Source: Alphaproteobacteria bacterium (GTDB lineage Bacteria; Pseudomonadota; Alphaproteobacteria; Rhizobiales; Hyphomicrobiaceae). From it: DNA of 42,550 bases. The translations under genes and the position numbers were made by a program. Below, in pieces: positions 34,044 through 42,497 of the stretch. The notes below the pieces were generated by a model. It made no database searches, had not been told where the DNA came from, and was given only the letters and a program-made list of their open reading frames with translations. Within the stretch, counting starts at the first letter, position 1. Each line of letters begins with the position of its first letter. The stretch spans positions 1 through 42,550 of the forward strand of contig JAHZKP010000027.1 of the NCBI GenBank assembly GCA_022600345.1, given 5' to 3'.

Positions 34044-34790
34044 TCAGTCTGTCCGCCTCCAGCCATCTGGTGTCAGGTGTTCTTGCGGCTTGAAGCGCGC
34101 CTTGTAGGACATCTTTTGCGATCCTGCCACCCAATAACCCAGATACAGGTATGGCAGCCCAAGCCGCCGGCTGCGCTCGATGCCCTCCAATATCATGTAG
34201 GTACCAAGGCTGCGCGCATCTTCCTCGCACTCAAAGAAGCTGTAAACCAGCGACAGGCCATCCGACAGGCGATCGCACAGCGCAACCGCTTTCAACGGCC
34301 CTGGCGCGAAGCGCTCCCCCAGCGGCTCGTCTGGCTTGGTGCGGTACTCGATAAGAAATGTTTCAATCGGGCTGTCCTCGATCATCACCGAGAAATCCAA
34401 CACCGACATGTCCGCCATGCCACCTTCCCCATGGCGCGAATCGATGTAATCGCGAAACAACGAATAGTGTTCCGACGTCGCAACCGGGGCGATGCAACCC
34501 GCCATCAGATCCTTGTTCTTGTTCCAGATCCGCCGCATCGACCGGCTGGGCTTAAAGTCATCAACGGGCACGCGAACCGAGATGCAGGCTGAGCAGCCAT
34601 CGCAATGCGGCGTGTAAGCAATGCTCTGGCTGCGTCGAAAGCCGCCCTTGAGCAGATTATCGACCAACGCCAGCGGCCGGTCGGCTGTCAGGTGGGTGAA
34701 CAGTTTGCGCTCGTCGCGGCCGTCCAGGTACGGGCACGGCTGTGGCGCGGTAATGTAGAATTCGGGAAAGTTTTTGTGGGGTGCCGACAT
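34044..34790 (-). CDS. bpt: Arginyl/leucyl-tRNA--protein transferase (Bpt/ATE family)
   Basis: This 248-residue enzyme transfers an amino acid from aminoacyl-tRNA to the N-terminus of proteins starting with Asp, Glu or oxidised Cys, marking them for ClpAP via the N-end rule. The N-terminal signature QPCPYLDGRDERKLFTHL and the cysteine cluster PHCDGCSACISVRVPV (Cys63, 66, 69) are typical. The C-terminal GNAT-like half contains YMILEGIERSRRLGLPYLYL, GYWVAGSQKMSYKARFKPQE and HLTPDGWRR. ATG 34790 has aggagg 10 nt upstream. In bacteria of this group the annotated activity is usually leucyl transfer (Bpt); arginyl transfer cannot be excluded. Confidence 0.93.
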   Translation of the reverse strand: MSAPHKNFPEFYITAPQPCPYLDGRDERKLFTHLTADRPLALVDNLLKGGFRRSQSIAYTPHCDGCSACISVRVPVDDFKPSRSMRRIWNKNKDLMAGCIAPVATSEHYSLFRDYIDSRHGEGGMADMSVLDFSVMIEDSPIETFLIEYRTKPDEPLGERFAPGPLKAVALCDRLSDGLSLVYSFFECEEDARSLGTYMILEGIERSRRLGLPYLYLGYWVAGSQKMSYKARFKPQEHLTPDGWRRTD

Positions 34791-35350
34791 AAAGGCGCAG
34801 CCTCCTCCATACATTCCAACCTGGCCAGGCCCACCCAGAGGCCAACCCCCAGTGCCGTCCAGCACGTCGAAAAATTGCACGATTGGAAGCTTTCAACGCA
34901 CAGACAAATCTTATGTGACCCGTCCGGACACAAACAAGCAGTATCGCAGAAAGGGCAAATCAGCCAATGCAATACTCGTGCAAAAGGGCCACCGAAGGGC
35001 AATCCTTTGCAATTAGAGCACTTTCCGACCAAATCGAACCATTCTGTCGAGGCGGATTAGTGACAAGATCAAGTGGACCGGCGCAGTGCGTAGCGGGGCT
35101 ACGGACAAGACGGGCTGCGCAGAGATTGGCGCAAATCCGCCCGGCCCGTCCAATCGTAGATTGGCTCCGCCAATATGGGTTTCCAAGCGGCGGCCGCCCA
35201 GTGCGTCGAGCGGCTTGGCCGATCACCCAGATCGACCCGCGCCACTCTTCTGCTGGATCGGCTCGCCGCTTGAGAAACAGAATTGAATCGATTTGGTCGG
35301 AAAGTGCTCTAGCCGGTCATATTTTTTGCTTCGGCCCTTGTGCCGTACGT
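34791..35350. other. Gene-free stretch holding a MITE-like element
   Basis: These 560 bp separate the transferase gene from a small membrane protein gene. The right part (35014-35311) is an inverted-repeat element, described separately. The left part (34791-35013) should carry the transferase promoter; I see no specific motif there. A plus-strand frame of 162 codons runs through the element but codes for nothing recognisable. Confidence 0.6.
35014..35311. mobile_element. MITE-like element with inverted terminal repeats of about 32 bp
   Basis: The left end (35014-35046, starting tagagcactttccgacc) and the right end (35278-35311, ending ggtcggaaagtgctcta) are inverted copies. The outer 24 bp match perfectly and the match is imperfect further in (attctg/cagaat). 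Each end finishes in TA, as expected for a TA target duplication. The 298-bp element has no transposase gene and has internal short palindromes such as gattgg/ccaatc. It resembles the palindromic intergenic elements common in Rhizobiales genomes. The absence of coding capacity suggests movement by a transposase encoded elsewhere; IS630/Tc1-type is a guess from the TA. Confidence 0.7.
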
Positions 35351-35578
35351 CTAAAATTGCGACGCCACCCGGCCGATTGTCTCCAGCATGTCCTGGGTTC
35401 CCATCGCCGATTTGTCCCGGGCCGCATGGGTCAGCCACGCCAGGCCACCGAATGAAATCACCAGAATTGCCGTGCCCAGCACCAGCCGCTTCAAGAACCA
35501 GGCCGCATTGAATGGGGACACCGGTGCCAATTCTTCCACGTCAAGCTCGCGTGCTTGACCCATCTCACCGGCCTCCAT
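35351..35578 (-). CDS. Small single-pass membrane protein, unknown function
   Basis: This 75-residue hypothetical protein has an acidic N-terminus (ARELDVEELAPVSP), one membrane helix at about 32-49 (LVLGTAILVISFGGLAWL) and a short soluble tail. I chose ATG 35578, with gaggggg upstream; ATG 35563, with ggagg 8 nt upstream, would give 70 residues. The longer frame upstream is less protein-like. I recognise no family. It is transcribed away from the acyl-activating gene, in the same direction, with 248 bp between. Confidence 0.55.
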   Translation of the reverse strand: MEAGEMGQARELDVEELAPVSPFNAAWFLKRLVLGTAILVISFGGLAWLTHAARDKSAMGTQDMLETIGRVASQF

Positions 35579-35826
35579 TGCGCCGCGCCCCCTCAGAACC
35601 AATGTGTGATTGTTTTCCAAAAGACCAATCGCCGACAGCCAGCTCCCCGAGCTCCAGCAGCCAGCCAATGATCTAGAATCCTTCAAGAAAAGTGATGGCG
35701 CGATGGGGCCTGCTGGGTCAAGCGTTGCCAGGGAGAAACGCTTTTTCATATCCGCAGGCGTGGCAGTGCGAACACGGTTACCAGCGCTAGAGGCTGTCTT
35801 CGCTCCTCCGAGTGCGCTCTGTCAGG

Positions 35827-37407
35827 CTACAGAAGTGGGCGCGCCTGCCGGGCCAGTGCGCTTGTGGCAGGCAGATCGACCTTTCCCGAACCCATCACCG
35901 GTATCGCGTTCACGACAAGTATGTATTTGGGCACCCATAATTCGGGAAAACCGCTGGCCCTTGCCTGTTCGATCAAGACGTCCTTGTCGGCACCAGCAGT
36001 ATCGGTCACCAGGATAAGCTGTTCGCCTTTACGCGAGTCGGGCAGATTAACGACGACGTGCTGCCCTTCGGGCCAGGCATCTGCCGCCAAAGTTTCAACA
36101 GCCGCCAGAGAGACCATCTCCCCGCCGATCTTGGCGAACCTTTTGGCCCTCCCCTTGATCGTGATGAAGCCCTCTTTATCCACGTCGACGATGTCGCCAG
36201 TATCGTGCCAGCCTCCATCGGGCGGAGCGACGACGCCGGGCCGCTCGGCAAGCACATATCCCGCCATCACGTTGGGCCCGCGCACTTTCAACCGCCCGCC
36301 GGTCGCAATTCCCTCGACCGGTTCAAGCGCAACATCAAGGCCCGGCAACATTCGCCCAACCGTCCCAACCCGGTTGCAGCCCGGCAGGTTGCACGCAATC
36401 ACCGGTGCGCATTCGGTAGCTCCATAGCCTTCCAGAACCTCGGTTCCGATCGCATCCCACAACTTTCGCGTCCGCTCTTTGACCCGCTCCGCCCCCGCCA
36501 CCACAAACCGCATGCTTGCCAAATCGTCTCCTTCCGCAGCTCTCGCGTAGCCAACAAGGAACGTGTCGGTTGCAAACAACACCGTCGCCTTCTTCTCCCC
36601 GATCAGTTTTGGGATTTGGCGATAGTGCAGCGGCGTCGGGTACAAGCAGACATGCATACCATTGAGCAACGGCATGATCGTTCCCGCCGTCAGTCCGAAC
36701 GAATGGAACATTGGCAATGGATTAAATACGATATCGGACGCACTGAGTGCCCCGTCGGCGTGTTCAAACATCTGCTGGGAGTTGGCAACAAGGTTTTGGT
36801 TGGTCAGGACCACTCCCTTGGGTAGCCCCTCGGTTCCCGAAGTGAACAAAACCACCGCCGGGCTCCCGGCGTGCATGCCCTGACGGCGATGAAACTGGCG
36901 CGCGTATTTCGAGCGCGCAAAACCGACCGCCTTTTCGAATGTCCCGATGCTGGTGCGCACATCCTCCAGGTAGATGATCCGCACCGACTTACCCGAAGCG
37001 ATTTGTGTCTTTTCCAGCGCCGCGACAACGCTTTCCAGCTTCGCGGCATCGACAAACCGTCTTGATGTCACGACCGTGTGCAAGAGCGCCGTCTTTGCCG
37101 CCGATACGATATTTCTTTGCCCGGCCGTAAAATTTAACAGCGCCGGGACACGCCCATATGCATTGAGGGCAAAAAATGTGACAGCCAGTCCGGCAACGTT
37201 GGGCAACAAGACGCCGATGGTCTCACCCTTGCGCGTGCCCTTCGTCAGCTTGGCTCCCAACACCAGACTGCCCAGCAGCAGCCTGTCGTATGTCAGCTTT
37301 TGCCGGTCGGCGTCTTCGATCACCAGCTTGCCGCCGCCATGCCGCCCACGTGCATCAAGCAGGGCCTCGAAAACAGTTCTATTGCTAGACCCCGGTTTGA
37401 AACTCAT
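35827..37407 (-). CDS. AMP-binding acyl-CoA/acyl-ACP synthetase, Aas C-terminal-like
   Basis: This 526-residue adenylate-forming enzyme activates fatty acids, probably onto ACP or CoA. The P-loop motif VVLFTSGTEGLPKGVVLTNQ lies near 188-207. FNPLPMFHSFGLTAG, the GYGATECAPVIACN adenylate motif, HDTGDIVDVDKEGF and the C-terminal catalytic lysine region VMGSGKVDLPAT follow. The sequence looks most like the synthetase half of Aas (acyl-ACP synthetase/2-acyl-glycerophosphoethanolamine acyltransferase), here without the transporter and PlsC domains. I chose ATG 37407; TTG 37416 is also in frame. The substrate is not readable from sequence. Confidence 0.85.
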   Translation of the reverse strand: MSFKPGSSNRTVFEALLDARGRHGGGKLVIEDADRQKLTYDRLLLGSLVLGAKLTKGTRKGETIGVLLPNVAGLAVTFFALNAYGRVPALLNFTAGQRNIVSAAKTALLHTVVTSRRFVDAAKLESVVAALEKTQIASGKSVRIIYLEDVRTSIGTFEKAVGFARSKYARQFHRRQGMHAGSPAVVLFTSGTEGLPKGVVLTNQNLVANSQQMFEHADGALSASDIVFNPLPMFHSFGLTAGTIMPLLNGMHVCLYPTPLHYRQIPKLIGEKKATVLFATDTFLVGYARAAEGDDLASMRFVVAGAERVKERTRKLWDAIGTEVLEGYGATECAPVIACNLPGCNRVGTVGRMLPGLDVALEPVEGIATGGRLKVRGPNVMAGYVLAERPGVVAPPDGGWHDTGDIVDVDKEGFITIKGRAKRFAKIGGEMVSLAAVETLAADAWPEGQHVVVNLPDSRKGEQLILVTDTAGADKDVLIEQARASGFPELWVPKYILVVNAIPVMGSGKVDLPATSALARQARPLL

Positions 37408-37579
37408 GACACCCAATCATCTCATCTTGCAGGTTGTGACGGCCGAAATGTGCTGGCAGCTAGCCCATCGCGCTGGAATGCGCAAAGCCACCGGCACCTT
37501 TATATGAAACTGCGTCCCCCCGACTGGCAAGTGGGCCGCATCCGGTTGCCAGGTTAGACAGCTTCCGCGACGCCCAGGA

Positions 37580-37620
37580 TTTGATTAAAATTGCGCTGGT
37601 GAATTTCACTTCTAATCAAA
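37580..37620 (+). promoter_or_regulatory. Inverted repeat TTTGATTA-N25-TAATCAAA upstream of the tadG-like gene
   Basis: Perfect 8-bp arms lie at 37580-37587 and 37613-37620, about 33 bp centre to centre, or three helical turns. The site lies in the AT-rich spacer between the divergent acyl-synthetase and tadG-like genes, which fits a paired operator. No known regulator is recognised. Confidence 0.4.
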
Positions 37621-37639
37621 ACCAATTGCGTAGTCTCGC

Positions 37640-37654
37640 CTAACCGATTGTTAA
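37640..37654 (+). promoter_or_regulatory. CtrA-like box CTAA-N7-TTAA
   Basis: CTAA (37640-37643) and TTAA (37651-37654) are separated by 7 bp. This is one mismatch from the CtrA consensus TTAA-N7-TTAA. Pilus genes are CtrA-controlled in Caulobacter. The site lies 12 nt before the chosen start codon and overlaps the ribosome site, which argues against it being a standard activator site. Confidence 0.25.
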
Positions 37655-37666
37655 GGGATGGGCTGG

Positions 37667-39313
37667 ATGACGTCGAAATTTACATGCAAGCCGGGTCCGG
37701 GGCGCACGCACCGAATTAATCAGATGCGCTCGTTGAGCGGCCCCCGCACAAATGGTTTTGCCTCTAACGAAGCCGGCGTAACGTCGGTCTTTTTCGGATT
37801 ATTCCTGGTCGCCATCCTGTTCGTGTCTGCCGTTGCCCTCGACTACAGTCGCATGGTCACAGAGCGAACCCGCGACCAGCGCGCTCTCGATGCTGCTGTT
37901 CTGGCCGCCTCCAATCAACTGGGAATGGACAACGCCGCTGTCGATGGTGAGACCATGGCCAAGGCGTTCTACGCCGCCAACCGCACCCAGAACCCCAATT
38001 CCAAGATCAAGGACGTCAAGCTGAACTCCGACGAGGGGGAGATCTCCGCCGCCACATCAACCGATTGGAAGGCCACGCTTCTAAAGGCCGTCGAGAAGTA
38101 CTTCCCCGGCGTTAGCGACGATCGCAACATCTCGGTCAAAGCCAAGGTCCGCCGTGGCAATGGCACCACGGAAATTGCCCTGGTGCTGGACAACTCAGGC
38201 TCGATGAGCGGCACCTATATCTCAGACCTGAAAACGGCTGCCAAGGACCTCCTGCAAAACGTATTTGCCGGTGTCGAAGGCTCCGACCGCGTCAAGGTTG
38301 GCGTCGTTCCCTTCGCTGCTTCCGTCAATGTCGGTTCGATGTACTCAGGCGCCAATTGGATCGATGGTACCGGCTCCTCCCCGGTCCACTACGAGAACGT
38401 TTCGGAAAACAGAACCCGTTTCCAACTCTTCGGCGATCTGGGCGTCGGCTGGGGTGGATGCGTTGAAGCCCGTCCCAACGGACACGATGTCACCGACGTC
38501 CCCGCCAGTGGTGCCGATAAATTGTTCGTTCCCATGTTTGCTCCCGATGAGCCGGGCGATGCCGGCAGTGCCCTGAGCGGTTACACCAACAGCTACATTG
38601 ATGACGACGGCGGCTCATGCACCCCCTATCCGCGCGAATGCCTGAAATATTCCCGCCGCGGCAAGTGCAAGAAGGAAAGGGTCATCAGGCTTCCCGAGGC
38701 CCAAGCCCAGGCGCGAACCTGCAAGTACCGCAACCAGCCGTTCATCGACGGCACCGGCCCAAACTTCATGTGCACCACCAAGGCGATCCTGCCGCTCAAC
38801 TCGACCAAAACGACAATCGAGACGGCAATCGATGCCATGCAGGCCCGCGGCAACACCAACATCAAGGAAGGCGTCGCCTGGGGCTGGCGTGTCCTGTCTC
38901 CCTCGCTGCCGTTTGCCGAGGGCCGCTCTAACGGTACCTCTGATAATTCCAAAATGCTGGTGCTCATGACCGACGGCGAGAACTGGTATCAAAACCAGAA
39001 CACGCACAACAAGTCGATCTATGCCGCCCATGGTTACGCCAGCAAAGGCCGCCTGGGGACAACCTATTCGCGGGCCGCCTACACCACCTATGTAAATGAG
39101 CGCACACGCCAGGTCTGCGCCAATGCCAAGGCCGACGGTATTAAGGTTTTCACCGTCGCCTTCCGGCTTGAAAGCGACCCTGTAACCTCCGCCCTGCTGA
39201 AAGATTGCGCCAGCAGCGACGACGACGCCTATGTCGCCTCAAACGGCAGCATGTTGATCCAGTCGTTCCGCAATATCGGCAAGCAGATCTCCGAAATCCG
39301 CATCTCGGAATAA
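37667..39313 (+). CDS. TadG-like pilus assembly protein with von Willebrand factor A domain
   Basis: This 548-residue protein has a prepilin-like/TadE-type N-terminal membrane helix at about 38-58 (VTSVFFGLFLVAILFVSAVA). The following pattern DYSRMVTERTRDQRALDAAV is typical of TadG/RcpG proteins. The vWA domain starts near 168, with the metal site D175-x-S-x-S in LVLDNSGSMSG, threonine in NTNIKEGVAWGW and Asp in LMTDGENWYQ. A cysteine-containing insert lies between (CTPYPRECLKYSRRGKC). The C-terminus ends in FRNIGKQISEIRISE, as in family members. I chose ATG 37667, which has aaggg 9 nt upstream; ATG 37658 and 37724 are alternatives. The protein is probably exported and cell-surface associated. 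Confidence 0.85.
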   Translation: MTSKFTCKPGPGRTHRINQMRSLSGPRTNGFASNEAGVTSVFFGLFLVAILFVSAVALDYSRMVTERTRDQRALDAAVLAASNQLGMDNAAVDGETMAKAFYAANRTQNPNSKIKDVKLNSDEGEISAATSTDWKATLLKAVEKYFPGVSDDRNISVKAKVRRGNGTTEIALVLDNSGSMSGTYISDLKTAAKDLLQNVFAGVEGSDRVKVGVVPFAASVNVGSMYSGANWIDGTGSSPVHYENVSENRTRFQLFGDLGVGWGGCVEARPNGHDVTDVPASGADKLFVPMFAPDEPGDAGSALSGYTNSYIDDDGGSCTPYPRECLKYSRRGKCKKERVIRLPEAQAQARTCKYRNQPFIDGTGPNFMCTTKAILPLNSTKTTIETAIDAMQARGNTNIKEGVAWGWRVLSPSLPFAEGRSNGTSDNSKMLVLMTDGENWYQNQNTHNKSIYAAHGYASKGRLGTTYSRAAYTTYVNERTRQVCANAKADGIKVFTVAFRLESDPVTSALLKDCASSDDDAYVASNGSMLIQSFRNIGKQISEIRISE

Positions 39314-39728
39314 CCCTCCAAAACATCCGCACAAAGGTTAGTAACAACTCTTGTGCAGCAATTTTTTAGCCCCCAGCCGCCCCCGCTAGCCTTCCGCCGA
39401 GTTGGGCCAAGTCTTTGCAAATATGAGCGTTTTCCTGAGGGCTGGAAGTTGCTTCTGGGGCGCGCATGATTCGCTTTAAAAGGCAAGGTTGTTGGCAAGC
39501 TGTTGAATAAGGCCCTGGTGCAACAACCATCAGCACTCCTCAATTCGACAATTGCATCCAACTGAACGACATTTACCTCCAACTTGTAATAAGTCGTCCA
39601 ACCCGCTGATCCCACTCTGGCTGCGGGCAAGCGTTCCCCCGAAAAAAAATCAGTTTTCCGGCGCCTCGATGTCAATCCCGAGCAGCTTGCCGGTTGTTGT
39701 TCCTTGCCTGACGCGGGAGTGTTGTTTC
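39314..39728 (+). other. Gene-free 415-bp stretch between tadG-like gene and cpaC
   Basis: No gene is convincing here. A T6 run near 39362 follows only a weak stem. The region probably contains the end of the tadG-like transcript and the promoter of cpaC. cpaB or a flp pilin gene, often found in this position, is absent: no Flp-type helix (GATAIEYG-like) is encoded in any frame that I could read. Confidence 0.55.
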
Positions 39729-41243
39729 ATGTCGCCGTCGTATGCGCGCCTGAGCCTCGTGCCTTTCATGGCCACCATGCTCATTGCGATCGTTCTAGTA
39801 GGTTTGCAGTTGGGGGCGGCACGTGCCGGCCCTGATATCTTCGAACCGTCTGAGTTACTGACCGACCCTGTCCACCGCTCGCATATGGTGGTGCCCGCAG
39901 GAGCACCGTTTCCAGTTCGCGAAAAGATCACCATCGGCGTCGACAAATCGATGCTGATCGAACTGCCCGTGGATATGCAAAACGTCCTGGTATCTAATCC
40001 AGAGGTACTCGACGCGGTCGTGCAAACCAAACGGCAGGTATACCTGCTAGCTAAGGACATGGGCGAGGCCAACGCCATTTTCATCGGCCCGGACGGCGAG
40101 AAGGTCCTGTTCCTTGAAGTCTCCGTCACGCGCGATCTGAGCGCCCTGCACGACACCATGCGCAGGCTCCTTCCCGGGTCCGATATCTCCGCTGAAATGA
40201 TGGGCGACAGCGTCGTCCTGTCTGGCAGTGTGGCGACTGCCGCCGATGCCAATCGCGCCACTGATCTGGCCAACCGCTTCATCAAGAAGAAAGACGGCGT
40301 CGTCAACATGCTGGCCGCCGATTCAAAAGAACAGGTCCTCCTCAAGGTCCAGGTCGCCGAAATGCAGCGCGACGCTCTAAGGCGCATCGGCGTAGACCTT
40401 CCCGGCGCGGTTCTGAACGGCGGCAGCTTCACCTTCGCCAAGGTCGTCCAGAACGCCTTCCCGATCACCAGTGCTCTGGTCCCTGGTGCTGCTTCTGGAA
40501 CGCCGCTGCCCGGCGTCGCAGCCGGCTCAGCCTTCCAGCCGTCCTGGCAGGCGAATGGCAACAGCGTTACCGCCATGGTCCAGGCGCTGGAGCGCGCCGG
40601 TGTTCTGCGTACTCTGGCAGAGCCAACGCTGACGGCGATCTCGGGCGAGCAAGCAAGCTTCCTTGCCGGTGGCGAATTTCCAATTCCCATCGCGGAGGAA
40701 GACAACAAGGTCACCGTGGAATGGAAACCGTTCGGCGTGAACGTGTCCTTCAAGCCGGTCGTCCTGGATGAAGGTCGCATCAGCCTCAATATCTCCGCCG
40801 AGGTCAGCGAGATTTCTTCCGAGGGTGCTATCCAGCTTGCCACCTTGTCGCTGCCCGGCCTGCGCGTGCGCCGCGCAGAAACAACGTTGGAACTTCCCAG
40901 CGGAGCAACTCTCGCGATGGCCGGGCTCCTATCTGATGAGACCCGCCAGAGCGTCGAGGGGATACCCGGCCTCAAGGATCTGCCAGTGCTTGGCTCCTTG
41001 TTCCGCTCCAACGACTATCGCCGCCGCGAGACCGAACTGGTGATCCTGGTCACGCCGTACTTGGCAACACATCAAGGCCGGGGCGAATTGGCCCTTCCCG
41101 ACAAGGGCTTCGCCCCAACCAGTGAACTCAAGGAATTGTTCTTCGGCCGCATCAACCGCGTCTATGGAATTGGCGCAGCCGACAGCCGTCGATATCGCGG
41201 CGATTATGGCTTCATCATCGATTATCCGGGAGTGAAGGGATGA
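39729..41243 (+). CDS. cpaC: Tad pilus secretin CpaC (RcpA)
   Basis: This 504-residue outer-membrane secretin forms the pore for Flp/Tad pili. A signal peptide covers about 1-33, with cleavage near ARAGP. An N-terminal pilus-formation domain (KSMLIELPVDMQNVLVSNPE, KRQVYLLAKDMGEANAIFI) follows. A BON-like domain lies at about 135-185 (DSVVLSGSVATAADANRA). The secretin domain starts near 205 (QVLLKVQVAEMQRDALRRIG) and includes LAEPTLTAISGEQASFLAGG, FKPVVLDEGRISL and the terminal FRSNDYRRRETELVILVTPY. ATG 39729 has gggag 8 nt upstream; a longer in-frame extension lacks a signal peptide. The stop overlaps the cpaD start. Confidence 0.93.
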   Translation: MSPSYARLSLVPFMATMLIAIVLVGLQLGAARAGPDIFEPSELLTDPVHRSHMVVPAGAPFPVREKITIGVDKSMLIELPVDMQNVLVSNPEVLDAVVQTKRQVYLLAKDMGEANAIFIGPDGEKVLFLEVSVTRDLSALHDTMRRLLPGSDISAEMMGDSVVLSGSVATAADANRATDLANRFIKKKDGVVNMLAADSKEQVLLKVQVAEMQRDALRRIGVDLPGAVLNGGSFTFAKVVQNAFPITSALVPGAASGTPLPGVAAGSAFQPSWQANGNSVTAMVQALERAGVLRTLAEPTLTAISGEQASFLAGGEFPIPIAEEDNKVTVEWKPFGVNVSFKPVVLDEGRISLNISAEVSEISSEGAIQLATLSLPGLRVRRAETTLELPSGATLAMAGLLSDETRQSVEGIPGLKDLPVLGSLFRSNDYRRRETELVILVTPYLATHQGRGELALPDKGFAPTSELKELFFGRINRVYGIGAADSRRYRGDYGFIIDYPGVKG

Positions 41244-42013
41244 CACACTCAACCGAACGCTCCACCAACGCAATCTATGCAAGGCCGCGCCATCGTAAGC
41301 CAATCGCGATTGCCGCAAGCCTGCTTCTTGCGCTGGGCACAGCCGGGTGCAGAGACCGCCTCGGCCTCGACGACTTCACCGCCGCCGAACTCAACAATCC
41401 CGAAAAGCGTCATCCCATCGAATTCAACCGACAGACAGAGGCCCTGTTCGTCGAGTTGGGCGGCAAGGGCGATGGGCTTTCTCATCGCCAACAGGCCGAC
41501 GTTTATCGCTTCGTCAAGCGCTACCGCTCTGAGGCCAACGGACCGATCACGGTATCTTCGCCACGCTCTGCTGGCGGGCACATGGCTGCCTCCCACTCAC
41601 TACGCGATGTCATGGACACGATCCATGGTTTCGGCATCCCCGAACGCAACGTGCGCATCAGCCGCCATTCCGATTATGCCGGCGGTCACCTTGGTGCGGC
41701 GATTAAGATCGCTTATCGCCGCCCGGTCGCTGTTGCTCCGCAATGCGGTCAGTGGCCCGATGATCTTGGCCGCGACCGCGAACGCATCCATTGGGAGAAC
41801 TTCGGCTGTTCGGCGCAAAGAAATCTGGCCCTTACGGTTGCCAATTCGCGTGACTTGCAGCGCCCGCAGGCCGAAACACCGCGCTCCAGCGAACGCCGTC
41901 ACGTCACCTGGAAAGACTATATCAGCGTGCCCAAGACCGGCGGCTCGGATGATCAGGGCTCCAAGCAGGGCGCCTCCCAGTCCGCCCCCTCGCCGGGTCC
42001 GGGTCTGCAGTAA
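41240..42013 (+). CDS. cpaD: Tad pilus assembly lipoprotein CpaD
   Basis: This 257-residue protein is the lipoprotein partner of the CpaC secretin. It has a lipoprotein signal with lipobox LGTAGC and Cys37. The CpaD domain contains NPEKRHPIEFNRQTEALFVE, GIPERNVRISRHSD and APQCGQWPDDLG. WENFGCSAQRNLALTVANSR near residue 185 is the most diagnostic motif. A Ser/Gln-rich tail ends the protein. The ATG overlaps the cpaC stop (ATGA). cpaE and cpaF normally follow, but the next 537 bp contain no such gene. Confidence 0.93.
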   Translation: MTHSTERSTNAIYARPRHRKPIAIAASLLLALGTAGCRDRLGLDDFTAAELNNPEKRHPIEFNRQTEALFVELGGKGDGLSHRQQADVYRFVKRYRSEANGPITVSSPRSAGGHMAASHSLRDVMDTIHGFGIPERNVRISRHSDYAGGHLGAAIKIAYRRPVAVAPQCGQWPDDLGRDRERIHWENFGCSAQRNLALTVANSRDLQRPQAETPRSSERRHVTWKDYISVPKTGGSDDQGSKQGASQSAPSPGPGLQ

Positions 42014-42265
42014 ACGAACCGCCGCCACATGCAGGGAATCAAAACCGGCCGGGAACCCCAAGTTGGCGTTCCCGGTCTTTGTCGTATTTGCGATCTAATG
42101 CTCCCAACCAAGCTCCGCGAAGCGTCACACAAAATAACCTTATTCCACCTCCGTCACTCCTGCATTGTGTCGAACACCCGCGAACGGGAAAGCAGGAGCC
42201 CGTGCAAGCTTCAAGGAACCGCTTTCCAGCCCGCAATGACACTGCCGTCCCCGGCATTGCTTCCA

Positions 42266-42292
42266 CCTTCCGAGCCGGAGAGGCCCTTTTTT
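42266..42292 (+). terminator. Weak terminator-like stem with T6 run after cpaD
   Basis: The short stem tccg/cgga (42269-42272 with 42276-42279), extended by imperfect pairing, lies 7 nt before a run of six T. It could end the cpaCD transcript. Confidence 0.4.
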
Positions 42293-42331
42293 GTTGTTTG
42301 CTTTGGCCCACCACACCGAGCGCCAAGCGGC

Positions 42332-42355
42332 TCCGCCCCCTTGGACGGGGGCGGA
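42332..42355. terminator. 9-bp GC hairpin
   Basis: A perfect stem, tccgccccc (42332-42340) and gggggcgga (42347-42355), closes a 6-nt loop. It has no T tract on either side. Confidence 0.4.
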
Positions 42356-42475
42356 CGGAATGTCATCTCTTGGGCCCGGTTTGCAGTCGCCAACAGCGCC
42401 GCACCCGCTACGCCAGGGACCAAGTGATCGTGACATTCCCAGGTGGGGGTGTCCGTTGCTTGGCTTGCGGTTGGG

Positions 42476-42497
42476 GCGGATACCCCCTCCTATCCGC
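42476..42497. repeat. 7-bp inverted repeat near the right edge
   Basis: gcggata (42476-42482) and tatccgc (42491-42497) form a stem with an 8-nt loop. Two further G-C pairs follow beyond a mismatch. The function is unknown. Confidence 0.4.

Noticed and set aside
34967-35455. 162-codon plus-strand frame through the MITE-like element
   Set aside because: Both inverted ends are translated as part of it, and no family or ribosome site is visible; it is a chance frame.
39650-41011. 453-codon minus-strand frame opposite cpaC
   Set aside because: It is long but low-complexity (Ser/Arg/Thr-rich), and the secretin on the plus strand explains the open frame.
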